Counted from the stretch's first letter, positions 11,269 through 23,977 are shown. The stretch is DNA of 64,000 bases from Wurfbainia villosa (GCA_025175895.1 CM046000.1:100486753-100550752); one strand, 5' to 3'. Notes: a model not told the origin generated them from the letters alone. A program made the numbers and translations.

Positions 11269-13520
11269 CAAATACTCCCCATACAACAATATAAAATATG
11301 CAATTGGTATGTATGATGATGTAAAACCATATGAAACAATCATATGCAACATATCACAAGCATATGCAATATACATCAGACATAAATATGCACCTCCACG
11401 GCGATGCATATGCATGGTCACTACTTGCACACCTCGCTACCATGCCCTCGTGTGACCTGGGTGAACAAAACATGACAACTGTCCCAACTCTAACTATCAC
11501 TACTCTCAAATGACAGAATGGGCAGTATGAGTAAGTAGCTATCTAGCCATATATGAGGGGTCCCTGCTATGAGCAACTTCAGCTACCACTACCCATGAGT
11601 GATTGAGTGTTGTACGACAGGACAAGCTGCATGCAACTCTAGCTACCACTATCCCACAGTGGCCAAGTGCTGCAGATATTATTGCCCATATCTCCCGCAA
11701 CCACTATCCCACAATGCCCGAGTGGATAGGTATGACTGATGACTCTCTCAACCATAAGGGAGACATAGTCAACAACATGTATGCAATGTGATGATGACTC
11801 CAATGCACGTAAGCCCTCTGACATGCATACTACCTCACAGGGAGTCATAAACAACAGACATATACACATATCATACTAGGACCTTCAATCCATAAACAAA
11901 CACTCCATTGACAACTCACTCAACCATCCACAATAACCATGGTTGACAGGAGATGCTTAATGCAATGTCATGCAATATGACAACCAAGTCTTCAGTTATA
12001 ACCATCACCAACTCTAGTAGTGTAACATCATGACCAATCAAAGACAATAACTGTACTATGCAATATTCATATATTAAACAAATATAATATTTGTAATCAA
12101 CAACCATGATGAAGCGAGACTGTATAGATATCGAATGAGTATCTCAAAGTTCAACGACTAAGTATCAAGCACAAGAATAAGTAGAGTGGAGTCAAGATAA
12201 TTTCATCTATCATTAACAGAGTTCATGCACTAAAATCAAGATCAAGATCTATAAGAGTCAAAGAGAAATCACCCACCTGACATGATGACCCGTGCTAGCT
12301 ATCTGCATATAAGAAATTGCTTCGAATCATAAACCTCACACGGAATCAATCAACCACAACTGACTTCTTGATACAATAGAATTCTGATCTGCTCAAATCA
12401 ATGGACTGTAGATAAACCAAATGTCAACTCCAATGTATCCTATACACCTACAATTGCATGATATTCAATTTATCTCCAATCTACTAACCTTAGTATCCCC
12501 ATCTAAAGAAATAGGACAATAAATAGAATTATTACTAGAAATCATCCTTGAAAGCTGTAAAACCCAAAATGACTAATTCATCTGAACCTTTAAATCATCG
12601 CAAGCTATAGTGATGGTATTCCTACCTAATTGTGATGACAACTCTGTCGACCACCTCAGCAACCATAGATCGTTGATTACTAAGGAAAACCATGCTTTGG
12701 ATCAGGAGTCATTGGGGAATCGCAAATCTCCAGATCCCCTTCTTAAACTCAAGGTTATCTCATGAAGCGACCATGATCCAAATCGGGAGTCACTACGGAA
12801 TGAATGGAGAAGGGCGAAGAGAAACAAGGCACCGGGAGAATGGAGCAATAGCTCCGATTGCGGCCAAGCTCGCCGCGAGAGGCACCACGATCTGAAGAAG
12901 AGGCAAGCTCAAGATCAAGATCCAGACTTAGACAAGGTGGAGCTCAGGATCGGCGATCACGTGCGTGGAGACTACATCGACCGAAGAAGCTGGCTGGAGT
13001 AGACGATCGACGAAGATGGGGAAGGCGATGATGATGAAACGATAGCAACCACTGGATGAGAAAAGTGGAATCGGGCGTTGGCGATGGGATGGTAGCGGAT
13101 CAACTTCACGGCGACGATGAGGTAGGTGGCGACCGACGTGGTGGTGGTGATGGGGCGACAATGCGAGCTCAGGGTGAAGATCGACAACGACAAGCTGGGC
13201 TCGAAGAAGGGAAGAGGCCGACGACGATGGGAGCAGCGACGACAAGCGGAAAAGAAGAGGCCAAAACGCGAGTAGAGAGAAAGTCGCGATGGGAAAAGAA
13301 TTGGGAGAATGAGAATAAAATGAAACCTAAGTTTTTGATTATTTAAACCTAGGGTAATTATTAATATACTTAGATTAATTAATCCGATTACTCCTCAATA
13401 TCTAATAATCCAAATAGTTTTCCTCAAAACCTATTAAATCTTTCCCATAAAATATCATAAAAATTCCATTTAAATCTAGAAAAATTCTAGAAAATTGTAT
13501 AAGGTATTTGATATATTGCA
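11269..13520 (-). repeat. 3' LTR of element F (truncated)
   Basis: In sense orientation it begins TGCAATATATC at 13520, directly after the polypurine tract, and should end GGGGCGTGACA. About 830 bases are missing at that end, because the sequence stops at CACAAATACTCC, abutting the oppositely oriented LTR at 11268. A few shared bases (CA) at the join suggest microhomology-mediated deletion. The GC-rich part at 12780-13260 is untranslated LTR sequence; open frames there (for example 12928-13245, with a His run) are not supported as genes. Confidence 0.7.
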
Positions 13521-13533
13521 TTCTTCCCCACTA
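13521..13533 (-). promoter_or_regulatory. Polypurine tract of element F
   Basis: Minus strand TAGTGGGGAAGAA, directly followed by the TG of the 3' LTR. It would prime plus-strand DNA synthesis. Confidence 0.65.
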
Positions 13534-14566
13534 ATAAAAATTTGATCCCTAAATTTTTTATCTACATGTAATAAGTAACGTCATACTAATCCACTCATGC
13601 ACTATATAGTCAAGACTAATGACCAAAATCTCCCACATCATCATCATATATAATAATTTCCAAATCACCACTATATACATAACCCGCTAATAATCAAATC
13701 AACATCATAACATTCAAAGTTAATATCAGAATATCCATATCCACTCTATATCAACCAAGTCAATAATATAGCAACTAAGTCAACTCTCCAACGATAAGAT
13801 AACATCTCCACCAATCAACCTCTAAACATTAGAATCAATATCATGACATTCTAATAATCATCACAATAGTCAAATCAAGATCACAACTATCCTAGAAATC
13901 TATCCTAGTGACAATCCTTATGGCTAGCAGGTGGAAGATTGTTAGTAATGAGACATGGGATCAATTTTCTCCAGGCAAAGTCCAAGGGAATTACTAAATC
14001 CTCTCCTTGCATCAATACAAGTCAAGTATTCGATAGTGCCATCATGGTTATCTAACCAGGTTCAAGCAACTCAATGGTCAAAATCCCTATGACACACAGT
14101 AACCTACCCCATTACTATATGTGTCAACAATGGTATACACGTCTTGACCATTACCTCACAGTTAATGATCTGACTAGCAAAGTTAGAGGAAATCTCTGAT
14201 ACTATAACCTTTAATCTCCAATAAAGGGTGGTTGTCTAACCTCTGCTTTCTGACTCGGTATCAGTTGTCTCTCTAAGGTAATTCACCTCTTCAAAAGTAG
14301 GTACATGTCTTATGGACTCAACATGTCATTTCTATGGTCAACCCACACCATGACTACAAACAGTAACTACAAGAAATTCTCTATTATAAACAACTAAAAG
14401 CATAATCAACAGAATGATATATAATAACCATTGACATACCTTACATTCTATAGCTCGGAGTTGTCTCGCCGCTGTCAAGTCCCAAAACTCACAAAGCTAA
14501 AACTAAGTAAAACAAAATTCAATGTTTGAACGAAATAAAATCTGAAAGTGGACTTCATAACCTAGG

Positions 14567-14578
14567 GCTCTGATACCA
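14567..14578 (-). promoter_or_regulatory. Primer-binding site of element F (initiator Met-tRNA)
   Basis: Plus strand GCTCTGATACCA is the complement of TGGTATCAGAGC, the standard site matching the 3' end of initiator methionine tRNA. It lies seven bases from the LTR end (GGGGCGTGACA). Confidence 0.85.
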
Positions 14579-14585
14579 ATAAAAT

Positions 14586-16494
14586 TGTCACGCCCCGAGA
14601 GTATACTTATCCATCAATCAGACGGTACCCTCTAGTGACAATATAAGATACAACACTGATATAAGGCTCACATAGTCGCTGACATCCATAACCATATATC
14701 ATAATGAAATAACACTAGTAGATAATAAAAATACAAAGAAACAGATATACACCGATGCGATTTTGACACAACTATAATCGAAAAACATAATAAAAATCAA
14801 TACCACAACCAAAACCAAAACCAAAACTATAATAGAAGTCAAGTACATAACAACACAACTATATACAAAAAAAAACAAAACCAACAAAAAATAAAATCCA
14901 ATATAGTAATCCAAAATAATACAACACCAATATAAAATAAAAATCCAAATGCTCAGTGTGAGATGGGATCAACTGGTGGAGCTCCGAGCACCCGAGAAAT
15001 CTTCTATCTAATACCTAGACGATAGGAAACCCAAGTTCTGTAGTGGTGAGTATAAGACTCAGTGGTATAAGAAAGATAGTGCATGAACTTCATATAAACA
15101 TATGGAGATCAATAGGTATACAGTCTTAAAGAAAATAACAAATAACCATCAGTATAAAAATAATAAATGCAAACCAACCTGATCCACCAGATGTAATGTA
15201 ATGTACTGACTTACATGAAAGTCTGCAATGACATAACTCATAACAACTTGAGCAAATGTACAATAATAAAACACATACCAATAACATATATGAATAATAT
15301 CACATCTGTGATCAACTTATAATCATATGAACAATGCATAATCAAATATAGAAATCAACCTGGTCCATCTAATGCAAAATCATAATGTTAAACAAATGCA
15401 CATAACATCCTGATCCAACTTATGCACAAATACTCCCCATACAACAATATAAAACATGCAAATAGTATCTATGATGATGTACAACCATATGCAACAATCA
15501 TTGCAACATATCACAAGCATATGCAATATACATCAAACATAAATATGCGCCTCCACGGTGATGCATATACATGGTCACTACCTGCACATCTCGCTACCAT
15601 GACCCCGTGACCTAAGTGAACAAAATATGACAACTTTTCCAACTCTAGCTACCACTACTCTCGAGTAACCGAATGGGCAGTATGAGTAAGTAGAAATCTA
15701 GTCACATATGAGGCGTCCCTACTGCAAGCAACTCTAGCTGGCACTACCCACGAGTGTCGAGTGCTGCATGATAGGACAAGTTGCATGCAACTCCAGCTAC
15801 CACTATCCCACAGTGGCTGAGTGCTGTAGATATCACTACCCATATCTCTTGTAACTATTATCCCACAATGGTCGGGTGGATAGGTATGACCGATGACTCT
15901 CTCAACTATAAGGGAGATATAGTCAACAACATGCATGCAATGTGATGATGACTCCAATGCATGTAAGCCCTTTGACATGCACACTACCTCACAGGGAGTC
16001 ATAAACAATAGACATATACACATATCATGCTTGTACCTTCAATCTGTAAACAAACACTCCACTGACAACTCACTCAACCATCCACAATAACCATGGTTGA
16101 CAGGAGATGCTTAATGCAATGTCATGCAATATGACAACCAAGTCTTCAGTTATAACCATCACCAACTCTAGTGGTGTAACATCATGACCAATCAAAGACA
16201 ACAACTATACTCAGCTACATGTACTTATACAATATTCATATATTAAACAAATATAATATTTGTAATCAACAACCGTGATGAAGCAAGATTGTATAGATAT
16301 TGAATATCTCAAAGTTCAAATTGCTAAGTATCAAGCACAAGAATAAGTAGAGTGGAGTCAAGATAATTCCATCTATCATTAACAGAGTTCATGTACTAAG
16401 ATCAAGATCTATAAGAATTAAAGAGAAATCACCCACCTGACATGATGACTTGTGCTAGCTGTCTGCATATAAAAAATTGCTTCCAATCATAAAC
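14586..16494 (-). repeat. 5' LTR of element F, part adjoining the primer site
   Basis: It starts on the plus strand with TGTCACGCCCCGAGAG and runs to the insertion point of element A, with TAAAC at 16490-16494 as target-site duplication. It matches 11269-12330 from 15424 on. An AC-rich low-complexity stretch occurs at 14790-14900. Confidence 0.75.
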
Positions 16495-17921
16495 TGTTAG
16501 GACCTCGGTGGCCACTAGAGGGGGGGGGGGGTGAATAGCATGTCAGCGTTGCTTGATTAAATTTGATCGCACTTGCTACAAAATGTATTATACGCAGTGT
16601 AATATATATATAACAAAGATAAATACACACAAGCACAATCACAACACCAAATATAACGTGGTTCGGAACTGAATGGTTCCTACTCCACGGATTGAGCTCA
16701 AACGAGCTCTAGCGATGTGTACAACACCACTAATCAAATAAACTCCTTCTCGACAACAAGTCGGAAGTGAAGAAACCTCGTACAATGTATTACAACAGTA
16801 ATAAAGACAAATACAAGCAACCTACACAAATACAAGTAAAGAAATACTTTGCAATTGTGAACTTGGATGCTTGCTTTGTGAGTGCTTGAGTTGCACTTGG
16901 AGACCCCGAATTACAGTAGAAAATCATCCCAAAGATGCTCAAGGAACCTTGCCAAAAATCATCCCCACGAGCTATTTTTATAATTTGCATTCGAGCTGAA
17001 TTTTTGCCTAGTAGTCGACTGATCGGGACCATCAGTCGACTACCCCTGTAGTCGTTGTCTCACAACGGCATGAGCCACATCAAATAAGTTCCAATGGATA
17101 GACCATTAGTCGACTGATCATTCCCATCAGTCGACTGATCGAGCCTTCACTCATTGTCACAAACCCTAACGAATGACTCGAGAAGCTTCGTGTTTCGAAT
17201 TCCCGACCAGAATAACCGATCGTATTATCACGATCAGCTAGGCCAATTTCAACAGTCGAATTCTTGTCGACTTCCATCAGTCGACTGACCATAGTCCCCA
17301 GTCGACTGATACACCTCAAACATGAGGTTTTAACCCAAGTATGGTGCCCCCATACTTGCTAGACCACCCTTAGCCTAGACCTAAGCCTTCTAGCCACCTC
17401 CATCAGCTTCACGCCTATCGGATCCCTCCAAGTCATCCATGAGTTGTTCATCCATATGCTAGCCTTTAGGTGCTTCCATTAGCTATTGTCATGCTAATGT
17501 GGTCTACACTTCCAAGACACATTGGACTTATGCTGCCAAGACTCCGCTTGGGCTTTACGTCGCCAACTATTGGACTTATTCTACCAAGACTTCACCCTTG
17601 GACTTTACGCCGCCAATATTTCCCTTGGACTTCTCAATTGCTAAGACTCAAACTTGGACTTTCCCTTGCCAACCCATGTTGGACTTTCCATGCCAAGACC
17701 CATGCTTGGACTTTCCTTGCCAACCCATGTTGAACTTTCCATGCCAAGTACACAAGACTTGGACTTCTCCCATGACAATAGTCAAACCATCGTCAAACAT
17801 CAAAATACTAACCTGGGTCGATTGCACCAACAATCTCCCCAACACATGTCAGACATCAATGTCAATCATTAAAACACTACTCGAGTCTAGTCAATCGTGA
17901 CCTGAACTGATTGCATCAGCA
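16495..17921 (-). repeat. 3' LTR of element A
   Basis: 1427 bp, starting TGTTAGGACC on the plus strand and ending ATCAGCA. The end nearest 16495 has a long G run (AGAGGGG...GTGAATAGC) also found in the LTRs of C, D, H, I and J. Units with CCAAG and CTTGG arms occur at 17500-17770. It matches 21457-22828 closely. It lacks nothing obvious, while the other LTR has lost about 35 bases, including the G run. Confidence 0.85.
16970..17320 (-). promoter_or_regulatory. Promoter block of element A 3' LTR: TATA box with upstream palindromes
   Basis: TATA-like TTATAAAAATAGC on the minus strand at 16971-16983. Upstream in sense orientation (17021-17312) are several CAGTCGACTG palindromes and near variants, for example 17128-17137. 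Confidence 0.6.
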
Positions 17922-19743
17922 ATCTCTCCCTTTTTGATGTTTGACAAAAACACCCTTGAGTTAGGCCCCTAACTCAAATTCCCTTACCAATTTTCTCAAA
18001 TTGGTAATTCTAACATTATCCCATTAATTCTCCCCCTTTTTGACATACATCAAAAAGGTTCTCCCCAAGGAGATCAATGTCTCATATCCCGATGAGATCT
18101 TACAATCTCTCCTTTGGTCCAAAAACATCTAGGATGTCTACAATCTTCCTAGTGATAAGTCTCATATCACTTAAGAGAGACAATCCTACAAACTCTCCCA
18201 ATTTCTAAATCGAGCATCTCAAATTCCCATTTCTCCTCCTCATGAGGAAAAAATACATCTATCATCCCATGATGGATACCTCCCCCTAAAGGCTTGCTCT
18301 CCCTTGACCATTGCACCAACAATGTCCTTGGAAAGTCCCTAAGCTAATAGGAACACTAAACCATCAAAAATTAAGGTCCAAAGTTCAACATTGAACTTTT
18401 CCAAACCTTAAAATTGATTCATTACCCTAACAACTCTCCTAATCCATATCCAATGGATTTTCACCCTTTCTAATGCTTCCCAAAGCATATCCTTGGGTTA
18501 GGAGCAGTTAGGGAACCCTAACATAGTTTAAACATGGGCTAAACATCCTTGTTTTAATGACTCGACGATCGACTCTATCACCAACGATCATTGCCCTACC
18601 CATCGATCATTGTATCAATCGATCGGTGATAACTCAAAATTTCAATTTTCAGTTATCAAAAATGAATTTCAAAAATACATAAGTAATTATACGTAACTTG
18701 AAAATCATGAAACTTCATATGTATAATACTTATAACCAATACAATGGGTGAAAAATATTTTACCTATAAAATATTGAAATTGACAAAAAGTTCAAAAGTA
18801 AAGAAAAACTTCAATATTTGAGCTCTCTTTGTATCAACATCATCAATAGTGATTTCTATCAAAAGATAGACTTCACCAAAGTTTTTCAAAATAATTTTAA
18901 AATGTTTTTAAAATCTTATATTGGATCATGTTCTTTAGGCTCAATGTATATGACTTGAACATAAGCTTTCCTAATGATCCATCAATAATATAAATGAGTT
19001 TTAGTTCATCTAGATGCAAAAATTATGTACCTTGAACTCAACTCATTTCCTAACATCTCACATGTATCTAGAGTGTATCAATACACATACATGTCAATGT
19101 GATGTGAGATATGAGTTTTGTTCATCCTAATCTAGGATTTCATGTATTTTTCTAAGGCAACACTACTTGATTCTCTTATACATGGGACTTCAAGTCATGT
19201 CAATTGTCCTTGACTCAATTTTTATTAATGCATGAATGATTATGACATTAATGATTATATAAATAAGCATGTGCTCATAATCATGATGTCATAGCATAAA
19301 ATGGAATCTAAGCATAAATGACATTTTATCTTAATCCTAAATAATATCATGACATATTAAATGATTAAAAGTAGATATGATGTCATGACATGTTATATGA
19401 CAATCAAAGCATGACAAATAAAATATAGAGATATATAATACCTAAATTTTAGTATTTATTGGCATTTGTTATCATTAAACCAATTTTTCCATATTATCAT
19501 TTATTCCCAAAGTGTGCCACAAACTCAAAATGGCACACTAAACCTCTATACCTAATTTGTGTTAATTTGATTGATTTTTCATAATCTTCAAAGTATATTG
19601 GACACATCCTAAAATCTTTTAGGATTATAATTAAAACCTATTTCCAAGGTATCCATAACCTTGAAAATGACCTAAGGTGTCACCTTTACTATGGTTAGGT
19701 TAACTACCTATCCATTCAAGGTTGGCACACCTAACCCATCTAG
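17922..19743 (-). other. Long 3' untranslated tract of element A
   Basis: 1.8 kb of AT-rich DNA between gag and the 3' LTR, where pol would lie in an autonomous sirevirus. It holds words also present in elements D and I (for example AAAAGATAGACTTCACCAA near 18865), so it is inherited rather than random filler. At 18560-18635 it carries CGATCG-type motifs where D has CAGTCGACTG. No coding sequence was recognised. Confidence 0.7.
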
Positions 19744-21388
19744 TGTGAATCGATCATACTCCTAGGAACCTAATACCTATTGGAGCTCCTTGGATTTACT
19801 AGGTATTCACTAGGGATAACCTCCCTAGATACCCTCCTAATAACCCTCGTAAACTTAGAAGCCTTGGTCATTTTGGTCTTGCCTAGGTTAGCTCTAGGGG
19901 TAGCTCCCCTTGTAACCTTCTTAGTGGTCTCCCTAGGTTTCATTAAAACCCTAGCCACTAGACATCTACCTTGGTCAACCTTAGGGATGACTTTCCTAGT
20001 GACCTTGGTTTTCCTAGACCTATATTGAGTTTCATAATCAAATGGAACATTGTGATAGGTCCTTTTGGGCTTAGGCTTGCCCTTGGATGGACCTTGCTTC
20101 CTAACACCTAGGTTTTGACACTTAGACCTAGATTTTTAATCCTTTGACCCTTGAATTTGATTTTGCATTTTTGCAAGGGTCTTTTCCATTTTCTCAAGAC
20201 TTGATTTTCTAGTTCTAATTGTTCAATTTTTGATTTTTCATCTATTCTTTGAATATTGTTCCATTTCTTAGGCATATGTCTACCCTTCTTAGAGTTAATG
20301 TCTAAATGGTCTTTTACTTTTCTAATGGATTCCCTAGGTAGGATTTTTCTAGGGACATTAGTCCCAAATTTCTCCTTAGATCTAAGGTCGACATGTTTAG
20401 CCCCTAAACAAAAGAGTATACTATTTCTAACATGTTCTTTATGATAAATAGCAAGATTGCTAACATTGTTTCTAGCATGCTTTTGATAACTAATTGAAGA
20501 AGAAGCATACTTAAAAGTTACCTTAGGGTTTGCCTTAGCTCCCCCTACATGAGTAGCTCCTTCTTGAGTCTTTTTTTCTCCCTTTGGGCATTGACTCTGG
20601 TAGTATCCTGGTTGTTGACATTTGAAGCACACCACGTGCTCCTTGCTTTTTTTAGTGGGGGCACCAACATCCTTAGCTTTCTCTTGACTTTTAGGCGTCG
20701 ATGGAGTCTTCTTGACTCTTTTAGAACATTTACTCTTGTAATGTCCTACTTTCCTACACTCAAAGCATATAAAATAATTTTTAATATTAACCAAAATGCT
20801 TGAGTTACCTAGGTTGATGGTGAGAATCGGAGTTGATTCTTCATCTCCTCGACCGGAGGTAGATGACTCTTCCTCTTGCTCTGACATGGAAGGTGATCTC
20901 TCCTCCCCCTCAATCATAGAGGTAGAGGTTTCTTCCAATTCCACCTCCTCTTCCACCGATCTGGAAGTTGACTCCTCTTCAACCTTCGAATCCTCACTTT
21001 CTTGTGAGGAGGAGCTTGCTTCTTCTTGTGTCGGTTTGGATTTTTCGTGAAGCATTGCCAATTTTCTCCATAGATCTTTGACATCTTGAAATTCACCTAC
21101 TTTGGACAATAACTTGTTAGGTATTAAATCAACTACCATATTGATTACCTTGTTATTCATTTTGGATTTTTGGAGTTGGTCTTGAGTTCATCTCTTCTTC
21201 TTAAGATATCCTCCCTTCGGCCCTCTTGGCAATTCAAAGCCTTCCATCAAGGCAGACCATAACTCAATGTCCATCATCATCATGAAATTCTCCATCCGAG
21301 CCCTCCATTGCTCAAACCCTTCTTGCCCATAGAAGGTATACGGGACTGGAGTGTTGATGTCCCATCCCAAATTCTCTTGAAATTCCAT
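19744..21388 (-). pseudogene. gag: gag of element A, with stop and frameshift
   Basis: It starts MEFQENLGWDINTPVPY at 21388. The first 66 codons end at a TGA (about 21188) where the related gag of D has Trp (KKWTQEQ). The same frame then runs on to 20108. Within that second part (350 codons from 21160) are an acidic Ser/Glu-rich region (about 45-110) and two CX2CX4HX4C zinc knuckles. The first is intact (C132, C135, H140, C145); in the second the His is Tyr (residue 186). After 20108 the C-terminal part continues in another frame to EYLVNPRSSNRY near 19750, where another expected Trp is a stop. The product would be a retroelement capsid/nucleocapsid. Confidence 0.85.
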
Positions 21389-21440
21389 CTTCTTCCTCTA
21401 GCGGTACTCTCTTGGTTGTTAATCCTTGAAGAGCGGCCTC

Positions 21441-21452
21441 GCTCTGATACCA
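21441..21452 (-). promoter_or_regulatory. Primer-binding site of element A (Met-tRNA)
   Basis: GCTCTGATACCA on the plus strand, the complement of TGGTATCAGAGC, four bases inside the 5' LTR end at 21457. It fixes the orientation of the element as minus. Confidence 0.9.
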
Positions 21453-21456
21453 ATTG

Positions 21457-22828
21457 TGTTATAGCATGTCAGCGTCGCTTGATTGAATTTGATCGTGCTT
21501 GGTACAAAATGTGTTATACGCAGCAGAATATATATATATATAACAAAGATAAATACACACAAGCATAATCATAACACCAAATATAATGTGGTTCAGAACC
21601 GAATGGTTCCTACTCCACGGATTGAGCTCAAACGAGCTCTAGCGATGCGTACAACACCACTAATCAAATAAACTCCTTCTCGACAACAAGTCGAAGGTGG
21701 AGAAACCTCGTACAATGTATTACAATAGTAATAAAGACAAATACAAGCTAATACAAGTAACTTACACAAATACAAGTAAAGAAATACTTTACAATTGTGA
21801 ACTTGGATGCTTGCTTTGTGATTGCTTGAATTGCACTTGGAGACCTCGAATTGCAGCAGCAAATCTCCCCAAAGATGCTCAAGGAACCTTGCCAAAAATC
21901 CTCCCCACGAGCTACTTTTATAACCTATGTTTGGGCTGAATTTTTGCCTAGCAGTCGACTGATCGGAACTATCAGTCGACTGCCCCTGTAGTCGTTGTCT
22001 CACAACAACATGGGCCACATCGGATAAGTTCCAACAGATAGACCATCAGTCGATTGATCGAGCCTTCACTCGACTACTAAACCCTAACAGTCAACTCGGG
22101 AAGCTTCTGTGCTTGAATTCCTGACCAGGAGTCGACTGATCTCCAGATCAGTCGACTGCCCAATCCTAATAGTCGACTGCTAGGCTAATTCCAGCAGTCG
22201 AACTCTAGTCGACTTCCATCAGTCGACTGACCATAGTCCCTAGTCAACTGATACACCTCAAACATGAGGTTTTAACCCAAGTATGGTGCCCCATACTCGC
22301 TAGACCACCCTTAGCCTAAACTCAATCCTTCTATTCACATCCATCAGCCTCACGCCTATCGGATCCCTCCAAGTCATCCATGACTTGTTCATCCATACGC
22401 TAGCCTTCAGGTGATTCCATCAGCTATTGTCATGCTAATGTGGTCTACACAGCCAAGACACATTGGACTTATGCTGCCAAGACTCCGCTTGGACTTTACA
22501 CCGCCAATCATGACTTGACCCTTGGACTTTACGCGGTAATATTCCCCTTGGACTTCTCAATTTCCAAAACTCAAGCTTGGACTTTCCCTTACCAACCTAT
22601 GTTGGACTTTCCTTGCCAACCCATATTGGACTTTCCATGCCAAATACACAAGACTTGGACTTCTCCCATGATAATGGTCAAACCATCGTCAAACATCAAA
22701 ATACTAACCTGGGTCGATTGCACCAACAATCTCCCCAACACATGTTAGACATCAATGTCAAATATCAAAACACTACTCGAGTCTAACTCGAGTCTGGTCA
22801 ATTGTGACCTAGGTCGATTGCACTAACA
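21457..22828 (-). repeat. 5' LTR of element A
   Basis: 1372 bp, plus-strand TGTTATAGCATG to GCACTAACA. It aligns with 16495-17921 but lacks the G run and about 35 neighbouring bases at the 21457 end. Confidence 0.85.
21912..22258 (-). promoter_or_regulatory. Promoter block of element A 5' LTR
   Basis: TATAAAAG on the minus strand (21915-21922), then upstream palindromes from 21952 (CAGTCGACTG at 21952-21961 and 21972-21981) to about 22255. Some copies are degraded to CAGTCGATTG or AGTCAACTG. Confidence 0.65.
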
Positions 22829-23977
22829 TAAACCTCACACAGAATCAATCAACCACAGCCGACTTCTTGATACAATAGAATTCTGATCTTCTCAAATTGA
22901 TGGACTGTGGATAAACCAAATGTTAACTCTAATGTATCCTATACACCTACGATTGCATGGTATTCAATTTATCTTCAATCTACTAACCTCAGTATCCCCA
23001 TCTATAGAAATAGGACAATAAACAGAAGTATTACCAGAAATCAGCCTTGAAAGTTGTAAAACCCAAAATGACTAATTCATAGATCTGAACCATCAGATCA
23101 TCGCGAACTGTAGTGATGGTAAGCTACCTAATTGTGATGACAACTTTGTCGACCACCTCAGCAACCATAGATTGCTGATTACTAAGGAAAACCATGCTCT
23201 GGATCGGGAGTAATCGGGGAATCACAAATCTCCAGCTACCCTTCTTAAACTCACGGTTATCTCGTGAAGCGATCATGATTCAAATCAAGAGTCATTGCGG
23301 AACGAACAAAGAAGGGTGAAGAGGAACAAGGCACCGAAAGAATAGAGCAACAGCTTCGGTTGCGGGCAAGCTCGCCGCGAGAGGCACCGCGATCTGAAGA
23401 AGAGGTGAGCTTGAGATCAGAATCCAGACTTAGACAAGGTGGAGCTCAGAATGACACGATAGCAATTGCTAGATTAGAAAAGTGGAATCGGGCACTGGCG
23501 ATGGGATGACAGTGGATCAACTTCGCGATTGTGATGAGGCAGGCATCGACCAACGTGGCAGTGGCGATGTGGCAGCAATGCGAGCTCAGGGTGAAGATCG
23601 ACAATGGCAAGTTGGGCTCAAAGAAGGGAAGAGGCCGATGACGATGAGAGCAGTAGCGACAGGAGGAAAAGAAAAGGCCAAAACGCGAATAGAGAGAAAG
23701 TCGCAATGGGAAAAGAATCAGGAGAATGAGGATAAAATGAAACCTAAGTTTTTAATTATTTAAACCTAGGGTACTTATTGATATACTTAGATTAATTAAT
23801 CTGATTACACCTCAATACCTAATAATCCAAATAGATTTCCTCAAAACCTATTAAATCTTACCCATAATTTATCATAAAAATTCTATTTAAATCTAGAAAA
23901 ATTATTGAAAATTCTATAAGATATTTTCCTAATTAACAATTATTATTTATTATTATTTTATTTTCTGATATATTACA
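22829..23977 (-). repeat. 5' LTR of element F, part beyond the insertion of element A
   Basis: It resumes with the second TAAAC copy (22829-22833) and continues as the homologue of 12330-13520, ending TGATATATTACA at 23977. In sense orientation this is the LTR start (TGTAATATATCA). Removing element A and one TAAAC restores continuity with 16494. Confidence 0.8.

Larger units (their letters stand above)
13521..14585 (-). other. Non-coding interior of element F
   Basis: This runs between the primer site (14567-14578) and the polypurine tract (13521-13533). The end nearest the 3' LTR reads TTTAGGGATCAAATTTTTAT then AGTGGGGAAGAA on the minus strand. This resembles the end of a chromovirus interior just before the LTR. 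I could detect no gag, pol or chromodomain in any frame. Confidence 0.6.
16495..22828 (-). mobile_element. Element A: gag-only sirevirus-like LTR retroelement
   Basis: A TG...CA element of 6334 bp flanked by a perfect 5-bp duplication TAAAC (16490-16494 and 22829-22833), inserted in an LTR of element F. Minus-strand order: 5' LTR 22828-21457, Met-tRNA primer site 21452-21441, gag with two zinc knuckles (21388 to about 19744), a 1.8-kb AT-rich untranslated tract, a purine tract near 17922-17936 and 3' LTR 17921-16495. There is no protease, integrase, reverse transcriptase or RNase H. It therefore fits the class of non-autonomous, gag-bearing elements (TR-GAG type). It shares gag and 3' tract with element D. 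Confidence 0.85.
11269..23977 (-). mobile_element. Element F: non-autonomous chromovirus-like LTR retroelement interrupted by element A
   Basis: On the minus strand the order is 5' LTR (23977-22829 and 16494-14586, split by element A), primer site, about 1.07 kb of interior, polypurine tract and 3' LTR (13520-11269, truncated). The two LTR copies match over long stretches: 11269-12330 against 15424-16490, and 12330-13520 against 22830-23977. The LTR is about 3 kb, unusually long next to its short non-coding interior. This is the design of a LARD-like non-autonomous element. The base after the polypurine tract and the GGGGCGTGACA-TGGTATCAGAGC layout point to the chromovirus (Tekay/Del) group. 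Confidence 0.75.

Noticed and set aside
12928..13346. Frames in the GC-rich part of element F LTR, one with a His run
   Set aside because: They lie in an LTR, the homologous copy at 23446-23763 does not keep the frame, and nothing resembles a known protein.
14790..14914. 71-codon hydrophobic minus-strand frame that could look like a membrane peptide
   Set aside because: It is the translation of an AC-rich low-complexity tract inside the LTR of F.
17470..17900. Repetitive frames (LDFPCQPM-like peptides) in LTRs of A, G and D
   Set aside because: These are the CCAAG/CTTGG unit arrays read in frame; both strands are open and neither matches a protein.
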